DNA of 64,000 nucleotides, taken from the NCBI GenBank assembly GCA_944324115.1, contig CALUVB010000003.1:124001-188000 (forward strand), read 5' to 3'. Shown one piece after another: positions 57,243-64,000 of this stretch (its first letter is position 1; the number at the start of each line of letters is the position of its first letter). The notes beneath the pieces are model-generated. The model was not told the origin of the DNA. It worked only from the letters and a program-made list of their open reading frames with translations, and did not search any database. The DNA is from an uncultured Elusimicrobiales bacterium (GTDB lineage: Bacteria; Elusimicrobiota; Elusimicrobia; Elusimicrobiales; Elusimicrobiaceae). The position numbers and the translations under genes are program-made.

Positions 57243-58532
57243 ATGTCCATTTTTAAAACCGCAGCGGTAGACGAAGTAAAGGCCAAACAGCTAAGTAAAG
57301 AAGGCTGCCGCGTTAATATCAGTGTGGAGGCTTCTCCCTCTTTAATTGCCAACGCATTTCAAAATGCAGCCGTGCAGGTGCAATCCCGCGCCCAAATGCA
57401 AGGGTTCCGTGCGGGCAAAGTACCACTTGATTTAGTCAAACAAAATTTTGCCGGACATATTAAAGAACGGGCCTTGGACTTGGCTCTTAGAAGTGCCATT
57501 TCCGCCGCACTGGAACAAGTGAAGTTAAATGCCGTTGCCGTACCCTCTTTGACAAAGGCGGATTTTGCGGCATTTGACGAAGGAAAAGCGTTTAGTTTTG
57601 AGATGGCTGTAGATGTGGCGCCGGAATTTGAAGTAAAAGACTATAAAGGCATTCCCGTGACCAAGAAATCTGAGGAAGCTACAGAAGAAGAAGTGAAAGC
57701 CCAGCTGGAGCGTATTTTGCAGGCCAATGCCCGTTTGGAGAGCGCTGCGGAAGGTACGGTAATAGACGACAAAGTGTATGCCGTCGTGCAGTATAAAGGA
57801 AAACGCAACGGGACAGAAGATTATAAACTCAGCGCAGACAGTGAGCTGATTGATATGTCTGCCCCTCAGACAATGCCTGAGCTGGCTAAAGCCGTGCTGG
57901 GTATGAAAAAAGGGGAAAGCAAAGATTTTGAGACGAAAGAAGGGGAAGATACGCTTTCTTTCCATGTTACTGTAGACGACGTAAAAAACAAAATCGTGCC
58001 TGCTTTAGACGATTCTTTTGCCAAAGATATGGGCTTTGATACGTTAGACGCGCTTAAAAAACGCGTACAGGAAGGCTTGAATGCGGAAGCAAAAGAAAAC
58101 GCAACGCGTGATTTTGTAAATCAAATTGAAAATCATTTGGTAAAAATGAACGATTTTGCCTTGCCTGAAACCTTGGTGCAGGAATATACGGATCAGTCTT
58201 TAAATAATTTTGTGCGCAATGTAACACAGCTGAAACCGGAGCAACTTTCCGAGGAGCAGCGCAAAAGTTTTGAGGAACGTATCCGTCCTACCGTAGAAAA
58301 AGATCTGCGCCTTGGCTATATTATCCGCGCCATTTCCAAGAAAGAAAATCTGGAAGCAACCGAAGCCGACTGGCAGGCTGAGCTGGATAAAAGCCTAACC
58401 GCCAATGCCAAAACGAAGGAAGATGAAAAGAAAATACGCGCTTTCTTTGAAGAACGCAAAGAGCATATCTTGGCTACTTTAAATGAGCGCAAAGTTTTTG
58501 ACTTCCTGAAAAAAGAAGCAGTTGTAAAATAA
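57243..58532 (+). CDS. tig: Trigger factor
   Basis: A 429-aa ribosome-bound chaperone: the ribosome-binding region (QMQGFRAGKVPLDLVKQNF, in place of the GFRxGKxP signature), a central PPIase-like domain (about 155-240; its core residues are weakly kept) and the C-terminal helical arms. AAGGAG lies 8 bases before ATG 57243. In-frame codons upstream fall inside tRNA-Leu and are not coding. The tRNA pair lies directly upstream, so it may share their transcript. Confidence 0.95.
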   Translation: MSIFKTAAVDEVKAKQLSKEGCRVNISVEASPSLIANAFQNAAVQVQSRAQMQGFRAGKVPLDLVKQNFAGHIKERALDLALRSAISAALEQVKLNAVAVPSLTKADFAAFDEGKAFSFEMAVDVAPEFEVKDYKGIPVTKKSEEATEEEVKAQLERILQANARLESAAEGTVIDDKVYAVVQYKGKRNGTEDYKLSADSELIDMSAPQTMPELAKAVLGMKKGESKDFETKEGEDTLSFHVTVDDVKNKIVPALDDSFAKDMGFDTLDALKKRVQEGLNAEAKENATRDFVNQIENHLVKMNDFALPETLVQEYTDQSLNNFVRNVTQLKPEQLSEEQRKSFEERIRPTVEKDLRLGYIIRAISKKENLEATEADWQAELDKSLTANAKTKEDEKKIRAFFEERKEHILATLNERKVFDFLKKEAVVK

Positions 58533-58552
58533 CAATTAAAATGCTATCCTTT

Positions 58553-58579
58553 CTCTCCCGCCTTTTGGGTGCGGGAGAG
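58553..58579. terminator. Hairpin after tig
   Basis: CTCTCCCGC (58553-58561) and GCGGGAGAG (58571-58579); T tail is poor. Confidence 0.4.
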
Positions 58580-58704
58580 AGTTGTGCCCTCAGAACGCCG
58601 GAGCAACCTGCTGCGGCGCGGCGAAACAAGCAAGCAGGATCCCCTTTGCCAGCAGGCAATTAAACTTCTTGTTTTAGACAACTAAGACAATTAGTTTAAC
58701 CTCA

Positions 58705-58740
58705 GGGCGGGCCTTTCACGGGGCCCGCCCCTTTTGTTTG
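58705..58740 (+). terminator. Intrinsic terminator
   Basis: GGGCGGGCC (58705-58713) and GGCCCGCCC (58722-58730), with CTTTTGTTTG. Confidence 0.88.
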
Positions 58741-59193
58741 TACCCTGCGTCTGATAAGTGGGGATTGGGCGTTGTTCGGCTCTGCCAGGCTGGAGCAGGC
58801 GGGGATAGGTATTCACCTTCCCGAAACAGCCGCGCAAATGCTTTATATGGGTTTAAACGCGCGGAAGACGGGAAAATGCGCGTCGTTTACCGGACTCCCG
58901 GGCTGGCGTGAGTAGGGCCTATTTGTCGTATAAACAAATGGAAAATACGTTTTTATGAAAATACGGCTCTGAGCAAGAAAACAGATTCTTGGCGCATGCT
59001 GTGGCGTAGGAATTAACAATGGGGTGCAGATTCCCCGGTGAATAGACATGTCTTGGTTTTTTATCGGAAAAAGGATTCCGGCTGCTGCGGAATGGAAAAT
59101 ATATAAAAAAATCCTTTGCCCGCTCGGCTAAAAAAACTACAATATATAAAATCTAAACGCGTGCGGCCCTGCTGCGGCGCGGCGGGAGAATTT

Positions 59194-61800
59194 ATGTTTC
59201 CGGTCACCAAATCATCTTCAGAAGGATTTTATATCAAAGTAATGCGCGGCCTGTTGGCGGCGTGTTTTATGATGGTGCCTCTTTTGTTTTTTACCGGATT
59301 GACTTCCAATCCGTTTACCGTGCAAAGTGTGCTGTTGTATTTGCTTTTGGCGGCCATGTATGGAGCTTCTTCGGTGCGCTTTTTGCGTGCGGGACATATT
59401 AATTTTACCAGGACATTTTTTGATTTGGCTTTTTTGATTTATATTTTTGCCAGTGTGGTGAGCTGGCTTTCTGCCGTATCGGCGGCGCCGCAGTATATGC
59501 GCCAAACCCTGTTTTTTAATATGTTGGATTTCGGTTCATTGTTGTTGGTGGTGGCCTTGGGCGCTTATGTGATAAGCAAGAACGTGGTGTTCAGCGGCGT
59601 GATAGAGAGCAAGACCAATTATATACTTTTATTTATCGGGTGGGGGGCTTTGTGGTTTTTGTTGCCGCAGCTTAAGACAACGCTGTCAGGAGATGGATTT
59701 TTTGCCTGTGTGTTTGATGTATATGGGCTGATTCTGTGGGCGGCAGGGTTGTGGCTGGCCATGCGTGTGTTGCGCAAGCTGACCCAAGAAAATGTGTTGG
59801 TGTTGAGTTTTGTGGCGTGTGCTTTGGCATGTATGTATGGCGTGTTCCAAAGCTTTGGATTAGATGTGTTATGGCCGTTTGATATGAATCAATTTGCCAG
59901 CCGGGCTTTTTCTACGTTTGGCAATCCGAACTTCCTATCTTCTTTTGTCATTATGCTGCTGCCGGCGCTGCTGGTGTATTATATGCGCACTTCCAGCCGA
60001 AAAGATATTTGCGTGTATGGTTTTTTGGTCTTGGTGTATTTATTTTATTTATCTTCCGGGCTTTGCCGGTCTTGTTGGATTGCCGGTGCGGTAGGATTGT
60101 TGATGATGTGGATGTTCGGCACCTTGCGCGCGCTGATTTTACAGCATAAAGCGCGGGTGTTTTGGCTGGTTGTATTGGGGGTGGCGGTATCTTATTTGCC
60201 GGTGTTTGTGCAAAGTACCCGCCCGGCTTTGGTAAACCGGGTGGCAGAAGTAGCACAGGTGACGCCGTCTTCTTTTACGCTGGAAGTGCCGCGTGAAGAA
60301 ATTTTTCCTTCATTGCACCAACGTTTGTTCATGTGGGACGTGTCTAAAGAGATTTTCTTAAACCGCCCGGTCATGGGGGCCGGATTGGGCAATTTTCAAA
60401 CGGCTTTTGCACGCACACAACCACAGACTTTATTGAATTATCCCAATTTGCGCGAGTTGAAAACAGTTACAAACTCTCCGCATAATGAATTTTTCTTTCA
60501 GCTGGCGCAGGGCGGTATTGTAGGATTGGGCCTTTTCCTGTTTATGTTTATGGTGCTGTTTTTGGAAGTGCATGATTTTGCCGCACGCAAAAAAGAGGGA
60601 GATAAAAAACAACTGTTGCAGGCGCTGTTCTGCGGCATTTTGGCCATGTTGGCTGACAATATGCTCAATATTTCCTTGCATACGGTTGTGCCGGCGTTTG
60701 TGTTTTGGTGGCTGGTAGGCGCGGAGGTAAGCGGCGTAGGGCGGGAAGAACGCCGGGTGGAAATCACGGCCAACCCGGTTACCAAAACAGTGGCCTTGGC
60801 CTTGTTGGGTTTATGTGTAGTGATTGTGCTGTGGCAAGGGGCTGTGTTGTCCAGCCAATATTTTGCTTTCCGTGGACAGAAGCAATTGGCACGGGGAAAT
60901 GATTCCGCCGCTCAAAAAGATTTAAATACAGCCCTGCGTTTATATCCCGCCAATGCCGAAGCCGGTTATATGCTGGGGGATTTGCAGCTTGCCCAACAGC
61001 ATTATCAGCCTGCGCTGGCCGCTTATGAAAAAGCGTTGTCAGCGGCTGCTTATTATGATCAGATTTTCTATCATGCCGCGTTGGCCGCTTTGGGAGAAAA
61101 TGACCACGCCAAAGCCGTACGTTATTTGCGCCAAACCTTGCGTTTGGATCCGTTTAATTTGGCGGCTTATGAAACCTTGGCTGCTTTGGTCAAAGAAGAT
61201 ATTATTTATGCGGATTCAGATACGATGGAATTGTTGAAACGCGGCTTGCAGCTGTTCCCTTACGACGCCAGTTTGTGGCATGCCACCGGTGATATTTATC
61301 TTAAACGCGGTGAAAAAGAATATGCCAAAACGGTGTATAAAGAAGCTTTGACTATTGATACGTTGGATAAATCGTTGCGGCGCAGTCTTGCCAAGTTATA
61401 CGAAAAAGACGAGGAATTGCCCGCCGTGCTGGCACAGGCGAAAGAATTGCAGGGATATTATGACCGCATTCAAAATTTGCAGGGGACTTCGCGCGCCGGT
61501 TTAAAAAAATTGCGTTCCCAGTTGGAAGCATATGTGGAGACCTATCCCCAAGATACCAACGGACCAATTCTGTTGGCAAGGTATTTTACGCTGACGGGGA
61601 ACGATATTAAGTCTAAAGAGTTGTTGGAAGGCGTTTTGGCTAAATATCCAGATGATTTGTCTGCCAATTTGGCATTGGCTTCTTTGCTGCAGAAGGCGGA
61701 GGACACGCAGGAAGCCAAGCATTATTTGCAAAATGCGTTATTTTATTATCCGGGCAATCAGACTGCCCAAAACCGTCTCAAACGGCTGGAAGCTAACTAG
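59194..61800 (+). CDS. O-antigen ligase (Wzy_C) with TPR domain
   Basis: An 868-aa membrane protein: about twelve hydrophobic segments to residue ~555, including the loop with SCWIAGAVG, MGAGLGNFQTAF and TNSPHNEFFFQLAQGGIVGLGLF typical of Wzy_C ligases, then ~8 TPR repeats (from about residue 575). It probably attaches a glycan chain to lipid A-core, or to proteins, with the TPR part as a periplasmic partner domain. GGGAG precedes ATG 59194; the TTG at 59116 is in the promoter. Confidence 0.82.
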   Translation: MFPVTKSSSEGFYIKVMRGLLAACFMMVPLLFFTGLTSNPFTVQSVLLYLLLAAMYGASSVRFLRAGHINFTRTFFDLAFLIYIFASVVSWLSAVSAAPQYMRQTLFFNMLDFGSLLLVVALGAYVISKNVVFSGVIESKTNYILLFIGWGALWFLLPQLKTTLSGDGFFACVFDVYGLILWAAGLWLAMRVLRKLTQENVLVLSFVACALACMYGVFQSFGLDVLWPFDMNQFASRAFSTFGNPNFLSSFVIMLLPALLVYYMRTSSRKDICVYGFLVLVYLFYLSSGLCRSCWIAGAVGLLMMWMFGTLRALILQHKARVFWLVVLGVAVSYLPVFVQSTRPALVNRVAEVAQVTPSSFTLEVPREEIFPSLHQRLFMWDVSKEIFLNRPVMGAGLGNFQTAFARTQPQTLLNYPNLRELKTVTNSPHNEFFFQLAQGGIVGLGLFLFMFMVLFLEVHDFAARKKEGDKKQLLQALFCGILAMLADNMLNISLHTVVPAFVFWWLVGAEVSGVGREERRVEITANPVTKTVALALLGLCVVIVLWQGAVLSSQYFAFRGQKQLARGNDSAAQKDLNTALRLYPANAEAGYMLGDLQLAQQHYQPALAAYEKALSAAAYYDQIFYHAALAALGENDHAKAVRYLRQTLRLDPFNLAAYETLAALVKEDIIYADSDTMELLKRGLQLFPYDASLWHATGDIYLKRGEKEYAKTVYKEALTIDTLDKSLRRSLAKLYEKDEELPAVLAQAKELQGYYDRIQNLQGTSRAGLKKLRSQLEAYVETYPQDTNGPILLARYFTLTGNDIKSKELLEGVLAKYPDDLSANLALASLLQKAEDTQEAKHYLQNALFYYPGNQTAQNRLKRLEAN

Positions 61801-61937
61801 TCCCCGTGTCGTGTGATTTCGGAATAAAATAACCAATAACTAGAGAAAAATAGAAGTTCCCCTTGCCAGAGAGTATCTATTTATGCTTGAATAAACTTTG
61901 CTGGCGTTGCGTATCAGTCATTTTGCGCGCGGAAGTC

Positions 61938-61965
61938 TTTACAAAAAAACGTAAATTGCTATAAT
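61938..61965 (+). promoter_or_regulatory. Promoter of the OmpA-like gene
   Basis: TTTACA (61938-61943), 16-base spacer, TATAAT (61960-61965) preceded by TGC. An ATG (61964) inside the -10 is not a start. Confidence 0.7.
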
Positions 61966-62014
61966 GATTTGTGGGTTGTGTTATCTCTTTAATAAAAGGG
62001 TAGTAAAGGAGTCT

Positions 62015-63853
62015 ATGAGAATAGTTACTATGATGAAAGTCAGATTTTTGACGGCGCTGCTGGCCTTGTCTTTGTTGATGGGCGGCACCGCTTTGTTTGC
62101 AGCGCCTTCTGCATCTAAGCAGCTGCAGAAAGGCATACAGCTTTATCAAGACAATCAAGATGAAGAAGCCATGGACTATTTTATTGATGTGTTGGTTAAT
62201 GGCTCCCGGCCTGAGGTGGAAGAAGCTAACAGATATATTAATTTAATTCACAACCGCATGGGTGGAATACAGGACCCGGTGGAAGTAGACGTGAATTTTA
62301 AAGAAGGGGAAGCCCGACGTTTGCAGCCGGGACAAGACCCCGCGGTGTTAGACGCCCAAATGGATGCGGAGAATGCGCCGATTGAAGATTATTTGGAGTC
62401 TGATGGGTTGACTTATACGGCCGAACAAGATGCTATTGCGATGAAAGGCCAAGAGCAGTCTGAAGCTTGGGCCGCTCAGCAAGAGCAGCAGCAAGCGTTG
62501 CTGCAGCAGCAAGCCCAAGACCGCGCCTTATCCGCCCAAATGCAAGCCGGAGACAGCTTGGAGCAAGAAGGGGTATATGATAATGATCAAATTACTTCTT
62601 CCAGCAGTACGTTTACGGATTTGTCTTCTCCGTCTGCATTAAAAGCCCGTCAAATTTATACCAGCCAAAAACTGGAAAGTATGAAACAAGCCGCTATCGC
62701 CAAATTGCAAAAAGCAGAAGGAGTACGCTTGTATTTCCGCGACGGATTGCCTGATGCCATAGATATTGACGGCGATGTTTTGTTTAACGGCTATAAATTC
62801 CGTCCGGAAGCCATGCCTGTTTTAGATGAAATTTATACGCTGATGGCATTGACTCAAGGCGCGGGTTATATCATTTTGCCGCCGGGCTCTTACACGGATA
62901 ATATTACGCTGGCGGGTATTCGCCAGGCCATGGCGCTTAACTCGTTCTTAGTCCATAAGGGGTTGTCCTCCGGCAGACTCAGCTACAACATGGGCCTCTT
63001 TGACCAAGAACCTCCGGCGAAATTTGCCAATTTAGACGGTATTTCCATTGTGTTTGATTTTGCGGCGCAATTGCCCGCTTCTATGCCGCAGGCGGCTTCC
63101 GTAAGCAAACTGCCCATGCTGAGCATGGCCGTGGTGCCGGTCAGCAATGAAATAGATCCGGCCGCCGGGGAAGCGTTTGCTATTGATTTCTCTGTTATAG
63201 AAACGGCGGAAACGCTGGACAACTGGGTTTTCCAAGTGGTGCAGCATGCGGCTAACGGTGGCTATTATGTGGTGCGCCAATTGGAAGGATTTTCTCCGGT
63301 TTACCATCAGCTCGTTTGGAATGGCCGCAAAGGCATTATCGGCCCGGAATTGGCCTGCGGAACATACACTTTGGCTTTAACGGCCACCGATGTAATGGGC
63401 GGGAAACGCACCATTCGCCGACAAATACAAGTGGCTTGCTCTGCTTCAGCCAAAAGCGTGAAAAAAGACACAACGGCGTCGTCTGCACAGGATAAAAACT
63501 TGAATTATAAGACGGCCCGCTTGTGGAACAAACCGGCTCGTTTTATGAAAGCGGCGCCGGCGGAACCGGCAATTGTAGATCCGTTTGCCGCAGAAGCGTC
63601 CGCCACCGAGGCGGCAGACGCTTATGCCTTGCAAAATGCAGGTATGAATGATCCTTATGCCGCTTATGGGGCCGGCATGACGGATCCCTACGCGGGCACT
63701 ACCCAAACGACGGGAGCCACCCCCTATGCCGCTCCCCAAGGCGGCGTGAGTAATCCTTACGCCCAGCCCGCTGCTTCCGCCCAGGCTCAGCAGGCGCCTG
63801 CGCAGGGCGTGACCAATCCGTATGATATGCCTTACGAGGAATACGGTAATTAA
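62015..63853 (+). CDS. Secreted OmpA-like/Ig-like protein with Pro-Tyr repeats
   Basis: A 612-aa exported protein: signal (LTALLALSLLMGGTALFA), short TPR-like start, Gln-rich coiled region (~150-185), an OmpA-C-like fold (~230-320, RLYFRDGLPDAIDIDGDVLF and LRQAMALNSFLVHKGLSS), an FlgD/Ig-like domain (~385-470, GYYVVRQLEGFSPVYHQLVWNG) and a tail of NDPYAAYG/TDPYAG/NPYAQ/NPYDM repeats. ATG 62015 has AAAGGAG just before it. It likely binds the cell wall and bridges envelope parts. Downstream gene may be a pilus ATPase-platform protein, suggesting a link to pili. Confidence 0.7.
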   Translation: MRIVTMMKVRFLTALLALSLLMGGTALFAAPSASKQLQKGIQLYQDNQDEEAMDYFIDVLVNGSRPEVEEANRYINLIHNRMGGIQDPVEVDVNFKEGEARRLQPGQDPAVLDAQMDAENAPIEDYLESDGLTYTAEQDAIAMKGQEQSEAWAAQQEQQQALLQQQAQDRALSAQMQAGDSLEQEGVYDNDQITSSSSTFTDLSSPSALKARQIYTSQKLESMKQAAIAKLQKAEGVRLYFRDGLPDAIDIDGDVLFNGYKFRPEAMPVLDEIYTLMALTQGAGYIILPPGSYTDNITLAGIRQAMALNSFLVHKGLSSGRLSYNMGLFDQEPPAKFANLDGISIVFDFAAQLPASMPQAASVSKLPMLSMAVVPVSNEIDPAAGEAFAIDFSVIETAETLDNWVFQVVQHAANGGYYVVRQLEGFSPVYHQLVWNGRKGIIGPELACGTYTLALTATDVMGGKRTIRRQIQVACSASAKSVKKDTTASSAQDKNLNYKTARLWNKPARFMKAAPAEPAIVDPFAAEASATEAADAYALQNAGMNDPYAAYGAGMTDPYAGTTQTTGATPYAAPQGGVSNPYAQPAASAQAQQAPAQGVTNPYDMPYEEYGN

Positions 63854-63871
63854 CTTTAAGGATTGCGCGCG

Positions 63872-64000
63872 ATGAACATAGCAGACACGCTGGTAGGTAA
63901 AAATATGAAAGCTCATCCCGAGGCGTTGGGGTTGTATATCGGGATGAATGAAATGTATATTGCGCAAAGCACCCGCAAAGACGGGGGTGTTGTGCTGGAG
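63872..64000 (+). CDS. Partial ORF, possibly PilM-like actin-fold protein
   Basis: Starts ATG 63872 behind AAGGA, 18 bases after the preceding stop; runs off the window (43 codons). ALGLYIGMNEMYIAQSTRK matches in pattern the first actin-fold strands of PilM/FtsA-type proteins ('GLDIG...' then a charged strand). Too short for a firm call. Confidence 0.35.
   Translation, partial: MNIADTLVGKNMKAHPEALGLYIGMNEMYIAQSTRKDGGVVLE

Larger units (their letters stand above)
58533..59193. other. 660-base intergenic region with repeat
   Basis: It holds the hairpin above, a clear terminator at 58705-58740, a 17-base sequence (CCTGCTGCGGCGCGGCG) at 58607-58623 repeated exactly at 59168-59184, and the predicted promoter of the O-antigen-ligase gene (TTGCCC 59116-59121, TACAAT 59138-59143). 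About 120 bases between the first hairpin and terminator could be a small RNA, but no family is recognised. Confidence 0.5.

Noticed and set aside
61964-62014. Upstream ATG as start of the OmpA-like protein
   Set aside because: It lies within the TATAAT of the predicted promoter; ATG 62015 has AAAGGAG.
1-64000. CRISPR arrays, IS elements, integrases or toxin-antitoxin loci of known type
   Set aside because: No regularly spaced repeats, no transposase-like ORFs and no terminal inverted repeats were seen. The small-ORF block at 6.8-7.9 kb is not matched to any known TA family.

Overview
The window looks like the chromosome of a fermentative, gut-associated Elusimicrobiota bacterium close to Elusimicrobium. 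This is inferred from gene content, not from a marker-gene tree. Pointers are seven pilin-like genes with the [10 protein letters not shown]-type N-terminus, a Gram-negative envelope gene set (Kdo synthesis, Lpt, Mla/MCE), AdhE under a divergently encoded Rex, an N-acetylglucosamine PTS operon, an O-antigen-ligase/TPR protein, and short intergenic regions with many clear intrinsic terminators. I see no insertion sequences, CRISPR arrays, rRNA or integrases.

Layout. 0-5.4 kb: a pilin with a poly-T promoter, an LtaS/sulfatase-type membrane enzyme, thrS, then DUF167 and yggS. 5.5-7.9 kb: the oddest stretch, with an unassigned ~400-nt structured RNA (minus strand), a CI-like repressor with a degenerate S24 domain, three clusters of 9-bp-phased operator-like half-sites, and several very small ORFs. 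7.9-14.7 kb: a deacetylase-like/glycosyltransferase pair, a TPR lipoprotein, tRNA-CAT, a YhiN-type flavoprotein, a YwqK/MORN-like protein, two envelope hypotheticals and a second poly-T pilin. 14.7-19 kb: adhE/rex sharing a divergent control region, and a HIT protein. 19.2-26 kb: dnaB-alr-mlaE-mlaF-mlaD-radA. 26-34 kb: MATE exporter and the PTS/nag operon (EIIA-HPr-EI fusion, nagE, nagB, nagA), with a divergent pilin. 34-43 kb: a 33-aa gene, nadB, a Cys-rich lipoprotein and a 1795-aa multi-PAS protein. 43-47 kb: SlyD-like PPIase, guaC and a three-pilin operon. 47-52 kb: kdsA, a 55-aa membrane protein, kdsD, lptC, lptA, lptB, cysE. 52-57 kb: a pilin overlapping an AlbA_2 protein, a soluble MgtE_N-CBS protein and a DUF885 protein. 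57-64 kb: tRNA-Lys, tRNA-Leu, tig, O-antigen-ligase/TPR, an OmpA-like repeat protein and the start of a possible PilM-like gene.

How it fits together. GlcNAc enters through NagE, which has no EIIA of its own; the upstream fusion supplies EIIA, HPr and EI, and NagA/NagB feed fructose-6-phosphate to glycolysis. AdhE re-oxidises NADH under Rex, and a matching palindrome sits at the same place in both divergent promoters. The Kdo/Lpt and Mla genes imply an LPS-bearing outer membrane.

The best leads for something undescribed are the ~400-nt RNA with the neighbouring repressor/operator/small-ORF block, the homopolymer T tracts inside two pilin promoters (possible phase variation), a group of genes whose ATG sits exactly at the predicted transcription start (leaderless), the shared adhE/rex palindrome, and the giant PAS protein without an output domain. 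No database search or folding program was run, so all assignments rest on reading the sequence.
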